A stretch of DNA of 64,000 nt from NCBI RefSeq assembly GCF_000770305.1, contig NZ_JNVB01000005.1:1-64000 (forward strand), read 5' to 3'. Every line of letters begins with the position of its first letter. The stretch's first letter is position 1. The stretch is from Erwinia oleae (GTDB taxonomy: Bacteria > Pseudomonadota > Gammaproteobacteria > Enterobacterales > Enterobacteriaceae). The position numbers and the translations under genes are program-made. Under the pieces are notes generated by a model. It worked only from the letters and a program-made list of their open reading frames with translations. It was not told the origin of the DNA and did not search any database. Positions 18,440 to 27,889 of the stretch are shown here, piece by piece.

Positions 18440-20779
18440 ATGAAACAAATTCGTCTGTTAGCGCAGTACTACGTCGATCTGATGGTGAAGCTGGGGCTGG
18501 TGCGTTTTTCGCTGCTGCTGGCCTCTGCGCTGGTGGTGTTGGCGATGATTGTACAGATGGCCGTGACGATGGTGCTTCGCGGGCACGTTGAGAGCATTGA
18601 TATTGTGCGCTCAGTCTTTTTTGGGCTGCTAATCACGCCCTGGGCGGTCTATTTTTTGTCGGTGGTGGTCGAGCAGCTTGAAGAGTCGCGCCAGCGCCTG
18701 ACGCGTCTGGTTGATAAACTGGAAGAGATGCGCCATCGCGATCTGCAACTGAATCAGCAGATGAAAGAGAATATCACCCAGTTGAATCAGGAGATTGCCG
18801 ATCGTATCAAGGCGGAGGAAGCACGCCTGCTGGTGGTCGATAAACTGAAGGAAGAGATGGCGCGTCGCGAGCAGGCGCAGACGGAACTCGAGCAGCAATC
18901 CTCTTTCCTGCGCTCTTTTCTGGACGCCTCGCCCGACCTGGTTTTTTATCGCAATATCGATCAGCAGTTCTCCGGCTGTAACCGGGCAATGGAGCTGCTG
19001 ACCGGCAAAAGTGAAAAGCAGCTGATTGGCCTGACGCCGCGCGAGGTGTACGACGACGAAGCGGCCAGTAAAGTGCTGGAAACGGATGAGAAAGTGTTCC
19101 GCCACAACGTTTCGCTGACTTACGAACAGTGGCTGCATTATCCGGACGGGCGCAAGGCGTGCTTTGAGATCCGCAAGGTGCCTTATTACGATCGCGTGGG
19201 CAAGCGCAGCGGGCTGATGGGTTTCGGACGCGATATCACCGAACGTAAACGCTATCAGGACGCGTTAGAGAGCGCCAGCAGGGAGAAGACCACCTTTATT
19301 TCTACGATCAGCCACGAGCTTCGTACGCCGCTTAACGGCATCGTTGGCCTCAGTCGTATCCTGCTTGATACTCATCTTAATCAGGAGCAGCTCAACTACC
19401 TGAAAACGATTCACGTCTCGGCCATTACGCTGGGCAATATTTTCAATGACGTCATTGAGATGGACAAGCTGGAACGGCGCAAGGTGCAGCTTGATAATCA
19501 ACCCATTGATTTTACTGGTTTCCTTTCCGACCTTGAAAATCTCTCCGGGCTGCTGGTACAGCCGAAAAATCTGGACTTTGTTCTGCAAGCGCAAACGCCG
19601 CTGCCGCATAAAATTATTACCGATGGCACCCGCCTGCGGCAAATTCTGTGGAACCTGATCGGCAACGCGGTGAAATTTACCCGGCAGGGCAGCGTCGTGG
19701 TGCGCGTCGCCTGTGAAGCAGACGATATGCTGCGCTTTGAGGTGGAAGACTCCGGCATGGGGATCCCGGCGTCCGAGCAGGAAAAAATCTTCGCGATGTA
19801 TTATCAGGTGAAAGATCAGCACGGCGGAAAACCCGCAACCGGCACCGGCATTGGCCTCGCCGTATCGCGCCGACTCGCGCAGAACATGGGCGGCGACATC
19901 ACCGTCCGTAGCGCGCCGGGTGCCGGTTCCTGCTTTACGCTCACCGTCAACGCGCCGCGTATTGCTGAACAGATTGAAGATGCGCAGTCCGATGACGATA
20001 TGCCGCTGCCAGCGCTTCACGTGCTGCTGGTAGAGGATATTGAACTTAATGTCGTGGTGGCGCGCTCCGTGCTGGAGAAAATGGGTAGCAGCGTTGAGGT
20101 GGCGATGACCGGCGAGGCGGCGCTGGCGATGTTCGATCCTGATGAGTTCGACCTGGTGTTGTTGGATATTCAGCTACCGGATATGACCGGTCTTGACGTG
20201 GCGCGCGAAATTCATCAGCGCCACAGCGGTGTCCGGTTGCCGCCGCTGGTGGCGCTGACTGCCAACGTACTGAAAGATAAAAGAGAGTACCTTGCGGCGG
20301 GTATGGATGACGTGCTGAGCAAACCGCTGGCGGTGCCTGCGCTGGCGGCGGTCATCAAAAAATATTGGGATTTCCAGTCTGAAAAAAGCCCTGACGCTCA
20401 GGAGAAAAAAGTGGATGAGAAAAAGCTGGCGCTTCTCGATGTTCAGATGCTTGAGCAATACATTGAGCTGGTTGGGCCGCAACTGATTACGCAGGGCCTG
20501 GAGATGTTTGAAAAAATGATGCCGGGATACCTTGAGGTGCTGGATCTGAATATGACAGCGCGCGACCGGAAAGGGATTGCTGAAGAAGGTCATAAAATCA
20601 AAGGCGCAGCCGGCGCGATAGGCCTGGTGCACTTACAGAACATTGCCAAACAGATTCAAAGCCCGGAGCTGCCAGCCTGGTGGGATAACGTTCAGGAATG
20701 GATTGATGAACTTAAGCAGGAGTGGCGAAATGACGTTGAGGTGTTACGTGAATGGGTAGCAGGGTTAGAAAAAAAATGA
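18440..20779 (+). CDS. arcB: ArcB, aerobic respiration control hybrid sensor kinase
   Basis: 779 residues from ATG 18440, which is preceded by AAGGAA and gives the conserved start MKQIRLLAQYYVDL. Two membrane helices (about 23-43 and 58-77), a coiled-coil linker, a PAS domain (about 150-270, FLDASPDLVFYRN), the H1 kinase with H292 in SHELRTPLNG, an ATPase domain, a receiver near 525-640 (phospho-Asp in LLDIQLPDMTG) and a C-terminal HPt with His in EEGHKIKGAAG. It senses quinone redox state and phosphorylates ArcA. Its stop codon lies against the 3' end of the antisense-oriented ArcZ sRNA gene. Confidence 0.97.
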   Translation: MKQIRLLAQYYVDLMVKLGLVRFSLLLASALVVLAMIVQMAVTMVLRGHVESIDIVRSVFFGLLITPWAVYFLSVVVEQLEESRQRLTRLVDKLEEMRHRDLQLNQQMKENITQLNQEIADRIKAEEARLLVVDKLKEEMARREQAQTELEQQSSFLRSFLDASPDLVFYRNIDQQFSGCNRAMELLTGKSEKQLIGLTPREVYDDEAASKVLETDEKVFRHNVSLTYEQWLHYPDGRKACFEIRKVPYYDRVGKRSGLMGFGRDITERKRYQDALESASREKTTFISTISHELRTPLNGIVGLSRILLDTHLNQEQLNYLKTIHVSAITLGNIFNDVIEMDKLERRKVQLDNQPIDFTGFLSDLENLSGLLVQPKNLDFVLQAQTPLPHKIITDGTRLRQILWNLIGNAVKFTRQGSVVVRVACEADDMLRFEVEDSGMGIPASEQEKIFAMYYQVKDQHGGKPATGTGIGLAVSRRLAQNMGGDITVRSAPGAGSCFTLTVNAPRIAEQIEDAQSDDDMPLPALHVLLVEDIELNVVVARSVLEKMGSSVEVAMTGEAALAMFDPDEFDLVLLDIQLPDMTGLDVAREIHQRHSGVRLPPLVALTANVLKDKREYLAAGMDDVLSKPLAVPALAAVIKKYWDFQSEKSPDAQEKKVDEKKLALLDVQMLEQYIELVGPQLITQGLEMFEKMMPGYLEVLDLNMTARDRKGIAEEGHKIKGAAGAIGLVHLQNIAKQIQSPELPAWWDNVQEWIDELKQEWRNDVEVLREWVAGLEKK

Positions 20780-20890
20780 CCCCGACCGAAGCCGGGGTGC
20801 GCGAATACTGCGCCAACACCAGGGAAAAGGGTAACCTGCGCTATTCTTTTAAGGAGAATGTTTAGCCCAGGCAAGGTATTGGTTAAACGC
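20770..20890 (-). ncRNA. arcZ: ArcZ (SraH/RyhA) Hfq-binding small RNA
   Basis: On the minus strand, just past arcB, the sequence contains the conserved ArcZ core CCCTGGTGTTGGCGCAG followed by TATTCGCGCACCCCGG and a terminator hairpin (CCCCGGC, loop TTCG, GTCGGGG) ending in a T-run. This matches E. coli ArcZ nearly base for base in the processed 3' part, which activates rpoS and represses motility genes. The 5' end (about 20890) is estimated from the 121-nt E. coli length. The U-tract lies opposite the last arcB codons, so the terminator overlaps the arcB 3' end. Confidence 0.92.
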
Positions 20891-21637
20891 TATGTTACTA
20901 CTTTAACAAAGTCCGAAATAAATGTGATCAGATTCATTAAAATGTGTGATGTAGAGCAGCGTCTGTAGTAAGGAAACATTAATTTGCTGACACAGTCAAG
21001 TCCGGAATGAATTTTCATGCATTGTTGCGTTTTTTTTATGCGATTGTAGTCTCTTTTAACGTAGGGTGATTTACCCTCTCCCGCTAAACGTCGACAATTG
21101 TGCTAGCAATTTTTTTAATAAAATCAGTAACAATGCCAGGAACTTTAAGCTGCTGTAAATACTCTTTTTTAACGAGACGCCTTGTCGGTGGTCTGACGCG
21201 GGTGTTTTACGCTGCGATAAAAAAAAAGCGGCGCCGCATTGTCAATGTATGTTGACGAAATGGAAAGTTAATCGCACCACCGAAGTGAATGCAGATGGCA
21301 TGACGCCGCCATACGCAGGTGGAGCATTCAACGTTATTTGCAGCGCCTTTGATGAGTTTTGCAAATGCTTACGCTGAAAACTTATAAGCATCATGAATCA
21401 ATTAACGCCAGGCAAATCTTATTTTTCTTACGAAATTCGTGCCGTCGCGGCGGACAAATTTTGCACATGGAACCGATTCCTGAAAACGGAAGTGGCTCAA
21501 CAATAACGGCATTTTTAACGCGGCAACCGACGGTAAGGAAAAAGATTCATGCAGTGTTAATTTTTGATCAGCGGCAAAAGAGGGCAGTAACCTCGGATTG
21601 TTACAGGAATTGATAAGAGAGCGATGGAAATATCACT
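20891..21637. other. Intergenic region between arcZ and mtgA lacking elbB
   Basis: About 750 bp with no convincing gene. E. coli has elbB here; I found no recognisable ElbB fragment. The region is AT-rich and contains a short hairpin (AGGGT-N5-ACCCT, 21064-21078), an AATTG/CAATT stem followed by T7 (21096-21117), a nine-A run at about 21222-21230 and a 37-codon frame at 21393-21506. It also holds the mtgA promoter. Confidence 0.6.
21393..21506 (+). CDS. Possible 37-codon small ORF, unrecognised
   Basis: ATG 21393 to TAA 21504, starting MNQLTPGKSYFSYEIRAVAA. Composition is protein-like (balanced charge, aromatic residues), but there is no clear Shine-Dalgarno and no family match. It overlaps an 84-codon frame with less natural composition. 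Kept as a low-confidence candidate because it sits where elbB is missing. Confidence 0.15.
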   Translation: MNQLTPGKSYFSYEIRAVAADKFCTWNRFLKTEVAQQ

Positions 21638-22354
21638 ATGAGTCAGAGGAAAGCTTCCGCTGTGGGGCGCATCAGACAGTGGCTGCTACGCGCGGTATTA
21701 GCGGTAGCCACTATCTGGATTGCAGGCATTTTACTTTTTTCATTTTTACCCGTGCCGTTTTCAGCCGTGATGGTCGAGCGACAGTTGGGCGCGTGGCTGA
21801 GTGGAAACTTTCGCTACGTCGCGCATTCTGACTGGGCCGGGCGGGACGCGATCTCGTCATGGATGCCGCTGGCGGTCATTGCCTCTGAAGATCAAAAGTT
21901 CCCGACGCACTGGGGGTTTGACGTGCAGGCCATTCAGTCGGTGCTGGATAACGAAGGCGGGCGGATGCGCGGTGCTTCGACGCTGTCGCAGCAGACTGCA
22001 AAAAACGTCTTTTTGTGGGACGGGCGAAGCTGGGTACGGAAAGGGCTGGAAGCAGTACTGACGGTTGGCATTGAAACCGTCTGGACAAAAAGACGGATCG
22101 TCACGGTTTATCTGAACGTGGCGGAGTTTGGCGACGGCGTATTCGGCGTTGAAGAAGCCTCTCAGCGCTACTTCCATAAGCCTGCCAGCCGCTTAACGAT
22201 GTCGGAAGCCGCGCTGCTGGCGGCCGTTCTGCCTAATCCCATCAGGTTTCGCGCCGATGCGCCATCGGGCTATGTCCGCCAGCGTCAGCAGTGGATTTTA
22301 CGACAGATGAAGCAACTGGGCGGTGAAGGATTTATTCGCGAACACCGGCTTTAA
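21638..22354 (+). CDS. mtgA: Monofunctional peptidoglycan glycosyltransferase
   Basis: 238 residues (E. coli 242). One N-terminal membrane helix (about 14-38, [17 protein letters not shown]) anchors a GT51 glycosyltransferase domain. Motif 1 has the catalytic Glu in [13 protein letters not shown]; motif 2 [17 protein letters not shown]; motif 3 [13 protein letters not shown]; later [15 protein letters not shown] and [12 protein letters not shown]. It polymerises lipid II glycan strands in the periplasm without a transpeptidase domain. It converges on npr with 17 bp between stops. Confidence 0.96.
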   Translation: MSQRKASAVGRIRQWLLRAVLAVATIWIAGILLFSFLPVPFSAVMVERQLGAWLSGNFRYVAHSDWAGRDAISSWMPLAVIASEDQKFPTHWGFDVQAIQSVLDNEGGRMRGASTLSQQTAKNVFLWDGRSWVRKGLEAVLTVGIETVWTKRRIVTVYLNVAEFGDGVFGVEEASQRYFHKPASRLTMSEAALLAAVLPNPIRFRADAPSGYVRQRQQWILRQMKQLGGEGFIREHRL

Positions 22355-22371
22355 CGACAGCGCGGGAACGG

Positions 22372-22644
22372 TCAGTCTTCGTCGAAACCGGCGTTGAACA
22401 GCGCAATCACGGCCGTTAATGCCTGCTGCTCTTCCGGGCCGGTGGCTTCGATCTCTATTTGTCCGCCCTGCGCCGAATCCAGCATCAGCAGCGCGATAAC
22501 GCTGCTGGCTTCGGCTTCGGTGCCGCTCTCGTTGCGCAGCAGAACTTCAGCGTCAAAACTCTGAACCAGTTCAAACAGCTTCATCGCCGGACGGGCGTGC
22601 ATTCCCAACTTGTTGGTGATTTCAACGGTATGTCTGATGGTCAT
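22372..22644 (-). CDS. npr: NPr, phosphocarrier protein of the nitrogen PTS
   Basis: 90 residues, identical in length to E. coli NPr (PtsO). The HPr fold has the phosphorylated H16 in [10 protein letters not shown]. It receives phosphate from PtsP and passes it to PtsN (EIIA-Ntr). The start overlaps the rapZ stop by 4 bp. Last gene of the rpoN-hpf-ptsN-rapZ-npr cluster. Confidence 0.97.
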   Translation of the reverse strand: MTIRHTVEITNKLGMHARPAMKLFELVQSFDAEVLLRNESGTEAEASSVIALLMLDSAQGGQIEIEATGPEEQQALTAVIALFNAGFDED

Positions 22645-23495
22645 GATTTGCGTTTTTCCAGCGTGCGATGCCGCGACTGAACGTTCTTACCGCGCGAGCG
22701 GAAATAGTCGGCAAGCTGCTCGGCAATGTAAACGGAACGATGCTTACCGCCTGTACAGCCGATGGCAACCGTCAGATAGCTGCGATTATTGGTTTCAAGC
22801 ATTGGCAGCCACAGTTCCAGATAGCTACGCGTCTGATAAATAAAGTTATGGACTTCCGTATGGCGGTCGAGGAAGGCGGCAACCGGACGATCGAGACCGG
22901 TCATCGGGCGCAGTTTCGGATCCCAGTGCGGATTGGGCAAAAAGCGCACGTCGAAAACGTAGTCAGCATCGATAGGGAGGCCGTGCTTAAAACCAAACGA
23001 TTCAAACACCATCGTCAGTTCACGCTCGCGCTTGCCAAGCAGGCGGGTGCGCAGCATTTCAGCCAGCTCATGTACCGACATCTCTGACGTATCGACGATA
23101 AGGTCGGCGCGCGAGCGCAGCGGTTCAAGCAGATCGCTCTCTTCATCAATGGCGCTTTCCAGCGAAAGATTTTTACTGGAGAGCGGATGAAGTCGGCGCG
23201 TGTCGCTGTAGCGACGGATCAGCGTATTGCGATCGGCATCCAGAAACAGTAGCTGAGGGGAAAAGCTGTCCGGCAGATTCGTCAGGGCTTTCTCAAACAC
23301 TTCCGGCGATTCAGGCATATTGCGCACGTCAATGCTTACTGCCGCCGAAATATTTCTGTCAGCAAGCGACTTTGCCAGTTCAGGCAGCAGGGTGACGGGC
23401 AGATTGTCAACGCAGTAAAAGCCCATATCCTCAAGCGCCCGCAACGCAACGGATTTGCCGGAGCCTGAACGACCGCTGACGATCATCAGCACCAT
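22641..23495 (-). CDS. rapZ: RapZ, RNase adapter protein and GlcN6P sensor
   Basis: 284 residues as in E. coli. The N-terminal P-loop ([16 protein letters not shown]) is followed by a C-terminal GlcN6P-binding/RNA-binding domain ([20 protein letters not shown] and a basic tail [17 protein letters not shown]). It presents the GlmZ sRNA to RNase E and so controls glmS. Its target pathway feeds GlmM and MurA, also in this window. It lies about 100 bp after ptsN and overlaps npr by 4 bp. Confidence 0.97.
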   Translation of the reverse strand: MVLMIVSGRSGSGKSVALRALEDMGFYCVDNLPVTLLPELAKSLADRNISAAVSIDVRNMPESPEVFEKALTNLPDSFSPQLLFLDADRNTLIRRYSDTRRLHPLSSKNLSLESAIDEESDLLEPLRSRADLIVDTSEMSVHELAEMLRTRLLGKRERELTMVFESFGFKHGLPIDADYVFDVRFLPNPHWDPKLRPMTGLDRPVAAFLDRHTEVHNFIYQTRSYLELWLPMLETNNRSYLTVAIGCTGGKHRSVYIAEQLADYFRSRGKNVQSRHRTLEKRKS

Positions 23496-23594
23496 GAGAT
23501 ATTCTCCTGATTTGCCTGTTGGCGGTTGGGAAGTCGCCTCAGCGCGACGGCTTCCCTTCCATATTACATGCCATCCCGTCTGCCGACGACTGGC

Positions 23595-24080
23595 TTAGTG
23601 GCTTTGTTCATGATCTTCCGCCATGATTTCATACAGTTCTTCATCGCTCTGGGCAGCGCGCAGACGGCGGCAAACGGTTTTGTCCGCCAGACGTTTAGCC
23701 ACCAGCGAAAGCGTATGCAGATGCGTTTTACACTGATCGGCAGGCACCAGCAGCGCAAAAAGCAGATCAACCGGCTGGTTATCAATGGCATCAAAGGCGA
23801 TAGGCTGGTCAAGTCGGATAAAGACACCGACCGCGCGCAGCGTATCTTCAATCAGCTTGCCGTGCGGGATCGCAATGCCGTTGCCAATGCCGGTACTGCC
23901 CATACGCTCGCGCGTCAGTATCGCCTCAAAGATCGTCTGATGAGGCAGATTAAGCTGTTTTGCCGCCAGTTCGCTGATGATTTCCAGCGCCCGTTTCTTG
24001 CTTTGGCAGTGTACGCCGCTCCGGGTACAGTCCACGCTCAGTACCGAGCGTAGTTCCAGTGTTGCATCATTGTTCATCAT
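23595..24080 (-). CDS. ptsN: PtsN, nitrogen-regulatory EIIA (EIIA-Ntr)
   Basis: 161 residues. PTS EIIA type 2 fold with the phosphorylated H73 in GNGIAIPHGKL. It is phosphorylated by NPr and regulates K+ transport (TrkA, KdpD) and other targets according to nitrogen and carbon status. Two consecutive ATGs make the start uncertain by one codon. It is separated from hpf by about 200 bp that contain two strong hairpins. Confidence 0.97.
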   Translation of the reverse strand: MMNNDATLELRSVLSVDCTRSGVHCQSKKRALEIISELAAKQLNLPHQTIFEAILTRERMGSTGIGNGIAIPHGKLIEDTLRAVGVFIRLDQPIAFDAIDNQPVDLLFALLVPADQCKTHLHTLSLVAKRLADKTVCRRLRAAQSDEELYEIMAEDHEQSH

Positions 24081-24188
24081 AGTTTCACTTACGTGCTCGC
24101 TTCCGCCTGGTCAATGGCGCTTTTTTATTACGTCGCCAGAACCGCAGCGCGGCGCCCCGGTCAACGACAGGCATGATACAGAGGTTAA

Positions 24189-24249
24189 CGGCTCGTTCTC
24201 TTTGCAAGAGGACGAGCCGGACATCCCATCCTTATCATAGATAAGGATG
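24189..24249. repeat. Two adjacent strong hairpins between hpf and ptsN
   Basis: Hairpin 1 (24189-24219) pairs 13 bases with one G-U and a TTGCA loop. Hairpin 2 (24227-24249) is a perfect 10-bp stem CATCCTTATC/GATAAGGATG with a 3-nt loop. Neither is followed by a T-run on the minus strand, so they are more likely mRNA stability or processing elements than terminators. Confidence 0.55.
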
Positions 24250-24278
24250 TTGAAAAAATAATCAATGCCTGCGCAAAA

Positions 24279-24566
24279 TTAGTGTTGTTTTAACTTGTCT
24301 TTATGTTTGTTTAACTGGCGTGTCAGCTTATCAATTAAGCCATCAATCGCCGCATACATATCTTTTTCTTCCGATGTGGCATGCAACTCGCCGCCGTTAA
24401 CGTGCAGCGTCGCCTCCGCTATCTGGGTCACTTTCGCGACCTTCAGAACAATATAAACCTGATTGATGCGATCAAAATACTGCTCAAGCTTGGCAAATTT
24501 GCTGGTAACAAAGTCGCGCAGCGGCTCGGTGATTTCAACGTTCTGTCCGGTAATATTGAGTTGCAT
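24279..24566 (-). CDS. hpf: Ribosome hibernation promoting factor HPF
   Basis: 95 residues (E. coli 95). The HPF/YfiA fold starts MQLNITGQNVEITEPLRDFV and ends with a short basic KDKLKQH tail. It binds the 30S A/P site in stationary phase and promotes 100S dimers together with RMF. It starts 22 bp after the rpoN stop, giving the usual rpoN-hpf arrangement. Confidence 0.97.
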   Translation of the reverse strand: MQLNITGQNVEITEPLRDFVTSKFAKLEQYFDRINQVYIVLKVAKVTQIAEATLHVNGGELHATSEEKDMYAAIDGLIDKLTRQLNKHKDKLKQH

Positions 24567-24588
24567 ACTGTCTTCCTTATCTGTTCAT

Positions 24589-26022
24589 TCAGACCAGCTG
24601 TTTACGCTGATTTGAAGGCGGGATGGATAAAGACTCTCGGTACTTCGCGACGGTGCGGCGAGCCACCATGATCCCCTGGCCGGAGAGCAGGGTGGTCAGC
24701 TTACTGTCACTCAGAGGCTTAGCGGGATTTTCCGCCGAGATTAATTTCTTCACCAGTGCGCGTATCGCCGTTGATGAGGCTTCGCCGCCACCTTCCGTAC
24801 TGACGTGACTGGAGAAAAAATATTTGAGTTCAAAAATGCCGCGCGGGCTGTGCAGATATTTCTGCGTGGTGACGCGAGAGATCGTCGATTCATGCATCTC
24901 CACGGCGCTGGCGATATCGGCCAGCACCATCGGACGCATAAACTCCTCGCCCTGCTCAAAGAACGCCTGCTGCTGCTCAACGATGCAGCGGGTGACCTTC
25001 AGCAGCGTATCGTTGCGGCTCTCCAGACTCTTGATCAGCCATTTCGCTTCCTGCAAGTTGCTGCGAATAAACTGGTTGTCGCTGTCGTTGCGCGATGAGC
25101 CTCCCAGCGACGCATAGTGCTGATTAATGCGCAGTCTCGGCACGCTGTCGCTGTTGAGTTCCACCGCCCAGCGCCCGCTGACCTGTTTCACCAGTACATC
25201 GGGGATCACGTACTCCGGCTCGCTGGTGTTGATCGACTGGCCGGGACGCGGGTCGAGGCTCTGGATCAGCTGCATCGCATTTTTCAGCACGTCCTCTTTC
25301 AGACGCGTAATCCGCATCAGGCTGCGAAAGTCATGATTGGCCAACAGGTCGAGATGTTCGCCGACAATCAGCCTGGCTTCCGATAAAAACGGCTGATCGG
25401 GTAAGAACTGTGAAAGCTGAACCAGCAGACAGTCGCGCAGGTTGCGCGCGCATACCCCGATGGGGTCAAAACGCTGAACGCGCTTCAGCACCGCCTCGAC
25501 TTCGTCAGGGGACAGATCTTCATCGCCAATGCTCTCAAGTATCTCTTCGAGCGTGGCGGTGAGATAACCGGTGTCGTCAACGGCGTCGACAATCGAGGTG
25601 GCAATGGCGCGATCCGTCTCGGTGAACGGCGTCAGCCCAACCTGCCACATCAGGTAGTCCTGAAGCGACTGGGTGGTTTCGCCCTGATAAACAGGCAGTT
25701 CGTCATCATGATAATCCGTACCGGTGCCCGAAGGCGTGCCGGCGGTGTAGATCTCGTCCCAGGTGGCATCCAGAGGAAGCTCTTCCGGCATCTCTTTCTG
25801 CTCAAGCGCTTCGCGCGTGTCCAGCGCTTCCTTCTCCTGGTACTCGCGGGTTTCGACCTCTTCGTGAAACTCCGTCTGTTCAAGCAAGGGGTTGGTTTCC
25901 AGCGCCTGCTGAATCTCCTGCTGAAGCTCAAGCGTGGAGAGTTGCAGCAGGCGGATGGCCTGCTGTAGCTGCGGCGTCATGGCAAGCTGTTGACTAAGCC
26001 TGAGTTGCAAACCTTGCTTCAT
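24589..26022 (-). CDS. rpoN: RNA polymerase sigma-54 factor
   Basis: 477 residues, as in E. coli. The N-terminal Gln-rich activator-interacting region ([22 protein letters not shown]), an acidic linker (about 55-105), the core-binding domain, helix-turn-helix ([13 protein letters not shown]) and C-terminal RpoN box ([12 protein letters not shown]) are all present. It directs transcription from -24/-12 promoters such as the norV one at 9654-9669. It starts 46 bp after the lptB stop. Confidence 0.98.
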   Translation of the reverse strand: MKQGLQLRLSQQLAMTPQLQQAIRLLQLSTLELQQEIQQALETNPLLEQTEFHEEVETREYQEKEALDTREALEQKEMPEELPLDATWDEIYTAGTPSGTGTDYHDDELPVYQGETTQSLQDYLMWQVGLTPFTETDRAIATSIVDAVDDTGYLTATLEEILESIGDEDLSPDEVEAVLKRVQRFDPIGVCARNLRDCLLVQLSQFLPDQPFLSEARLIVGEHLDLLANHDFRSLMRITRLKEDVLKNAMQLIQSLDPRPGQSINTSEPEYVIPDVLVKQVSGRWAVELNSDSVPRLRINQHYASLGGSSRNDSDNQFIRSNLQEAKWLIKSLESRNDTLLKVTRCIVEQQQAFFEQGEEFMRPMVLADIASAVEMHESTISRVTTQKYLHSPRGIFELKYFFSSHVSTEGGGEASSTAIRALVKKLISAENPAKPLSDSKLTTLLSGQGIMVARRTVAKYRESLSIPPSNQRKQLV

Positions 26023-26068
26023 ATTCAGGGTACTATTTCCTTAAAACTTAACAGCGATGAATACCTTA

Positions 26069-26794
26069 TCAGAGTCTGAACTCTTCTCCCAAATAGACGC
26101 GTTTTACCTGTTCGTCAGCAAGGATCGCTTCCGGCGAACCGTGGGCGATTAAGTGTCCCTGGCTGACGATGTAAGCCCGTTCGCAGACCGCCAGCGTTTC
26201 ACGCACGTTGTGATCGGTGATCAGCACGCCCAGACCGCTGTCGCGCAGGTGCTCAATGATCTTTTTGATATCAATAACCGAGATGGGATCGACACCGGCA
26301 AATGGTTCGTCCAGCAGGATGAATTTGGGATTTGCCGCCAGCGCGCGGGCGATTTCAACGCGACGGCGTTCGCCGCCGGAGAGCGCCTGACCGATGTTGT
26401 CGCGCAGGTGCTCAATGTGAAACTCGCTCATCAGCTCGTTAGCGCGATCTTCTCGCTGTTCGGTGGTGAGATCTTCACGGATCTGCAAGACGGCCATCAG
26501 ATTGTCATACACGCTTAAACGGCGGAAAATCGAGGCTTCCTGCGGCAGGTAGCCGATGCCGCGACGCGCGCGCGCGTGAAGCGGCAGGATGCTGATATCC
26601 TCATCATCAATAACGATGCGGCCCGCGTCGCGCGGCACAATGCCGACCACCATATAAAACGTGGTGGTTTTACCCGCGCCGTTCGGGCCAAGCAGGCCAA
26701 CAATTTCGCCGGATTTAACTTCCAGGCTGACATCTTCCACCACGCGACGGCCTTTGTAAGCCTTCGCCAGATTTTCCGCAATTAAAGTCGCCAT
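26069..26794 (-). CDS. lptB: LptB, LPS export ABC ATPase
   Basis: 241 residues. Walker [10 protein letters not shown] near 36, signature [15 protein letters not shown] near 138, Walker [14 protein letters not shown] near 158, switch His in LITDHNV. Energises LPS extraction from the inner membrane by the LptB2FGC complex. Its start overlaps the lptA stop by one base (TGATG). Confidence 0.98.
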   Translation of the reverse strand: MATLIAENLAKAYKGRRVVEDVSLEVKSGEIVGLLGPNGAGKTTTFYMVVGIVPRDAGRIVIDDEDISILPLHARARRGIGYLPQEASIFRRLSVYDNLMAVLQIREDLTTEQREDRANELMSEFHIEHLRDNIGQALSGGERRRVEIARALAANPKFILLDEPFAGVDPISVIDIKKIIEHLRDSGLGVLITDHNVRETLAVCERAYIVSQGHLIAHGSPEAILADEQVKRVYLGEEFRL

Positions 26795-27342
26795 CAGTTA
26801 CTCTTTTTTTGTCCGTCAGGGGCGTTGCCTTTGTCCTGAAGCTGTGACGGCACCAGGATCGTGGTGACGCGCTTGCCGCTGCTGCCGTAAGCCTGCATTT
26901 TCTGCTCTTTAACCAGATAGGTAATGCGGTCGCCTTTCACGTTGCTGTCGAGCTGTTCAAGAAACGCATCGCCCGTCAGCTCGACAAAGTCTTTCGCCAG
27001 CTCGTAATGCATTTTCTGCGCATGGCCTTTGACCGGTTTGCCGCTGTCCTGCATTTGATAGAAGGTGGCGGGCTGGCCGTAAGCGTCAACGATGGTTTTG
27101 TTGCTGTCGCCGCCCGGACGGGTGACCACTACTTTATCAGCGGTGATTTTAATCGAGCCCTGGGTCACGATAACGTTGCCGGTAAACGTGGCGACGTTGC
27201 CCTGCATATCCAGCGCCTGATTTTCAGAATCCACGTTGACCGGTTTGTCCGAGTCGCCTGTCAGCGCAAACGCCGGCAGGCTGGTGGCCAATAACAGGCC
27301 AAGCGTTAAGCGCTTAAGGTTGTTTTTCATTTTGAATTTCAT
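26794..27342 (-). CDS. lptA: LptA, periplasmic LPS bridge protein
   Basis: 182 residues from the ATG at 27342 ([10 protein letters not shown]), chosen because it gives a normal signal peptide (cut after LPAFA) and the conserved 29-bp overlap with lptC; a longer frame to 27363 is unlikely. The beta-jellyroll OstA domain includes [19 protein letters not shown] and [18 protein letters not shown]. It polymerises head to tail to form the LPS bridge between LptC and LptD. Confidence 0.96.
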   Translation of the reverse strand: MKFKMKNNLKRLTLGLLLATSLPAFALTGDSDKPVNVDSENQALDMQGNVATFTGNVIVTQGSIKITADKVVVTRPGGDSNKTIVDAYGQPATFYQMQDSGKPVKGHAQKMHYELAKDFVELTGDAFLEQLDSNVKGDRITYLVKEQKMQAYGSSGKRVTTILVPSQLQDKGNAPDGQKKSN

Positions 27343-27889
27343 AAGAGGTTTTGACCTTTTCAATCAACTCGGCAGTTTTTTTCCGTAAGTTTCCACGCAT
27401 TTTCATGCCTGTAGAGTTAAAGCTGCTGCCATAAAGCGTAACACGATCGTCGGACGTGACGTCCTGCGTCACCAGGTTGACGATGGCATTATCCGTTTTT
27501 ATGCGTTCCAACTGCGCATCTTTCGTCAGGCTATTCACCTCAACGTGACCGTAAAGGTACAGCATTCGGTCATTGGTCAGTTTGGCTTTGTCCGATCTTA
27601 CCGACCAGGTCGGCACTTTATTGTCATCGTAGGTGGTCATTACCGGGTTATCGAACCAGCTAACCGACTCTTCAGAAAACCAGGTGACGGTATCGGAAAC
27701 CAGTTTGTAGCTCAGCGTACCTTGCGGGTTATAGACCACCGTGTTGGAGCTTTGGCTGGTGTAGGTCGGCTCTTCACTGTTCGTTTTTTTTCTGGCGGCA
27801 TCGTTATCGGTATCCGCGAGGTTCCAGCCGATCAATACGATAGCCACCAACGCCAACAACAGCGTCATCCAGCGCCTTGTTTTACTCAT
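27314..27889 (-). CDS. lptC: LptC, LPS transport bitopic protein
   Basis: 191 residues as in E. coli. A single N-terminal membrane helix (about 7-25, WMTLLLALVAIVLIGWNL) precedes the periplasmic jellyroll domain (NPQGTLSYKLVSDTVTWF, YLYGHVEVNSLTKDAQL, VTSDDRVTLYG). Regulates LptB2FG and hands LPS to LptA. Its ATG overlaps the kdsC stop by 4 bp. Confidence 0.97.
   Translation of the reverse strand: MSKTRRWMTLLLALVAIVLIGWNLADTDNDAARKKTNSEEPTYTSQSSNTVVYNPQGTLSYKLVSDTVTWFSEESVSWFDNPVMTTYDDNKVPTWSVRSDKAKLTNDRMLYLYGHVEVNSLTKDAQLERIKTDNAIVNLVTQDVTSDDRVTLYGSSFNSTGMKMRGNLRKKTAELIEKVKTSYEIQNEKQP

Noticed and set aside
21222-21245. GCGGCGCCGC next to nine A residues as a minus-strand terminator
   Set aside because: The palindrome leaves almost no stem once a loop is allowed, so it is too weak to call.
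21359-21613. 84-codon frame upstream of mtgA
   Set aside because: No Shine-Dalgarno, no family features, overlaps the alternative 37-codon frame; not enough support for a gene.
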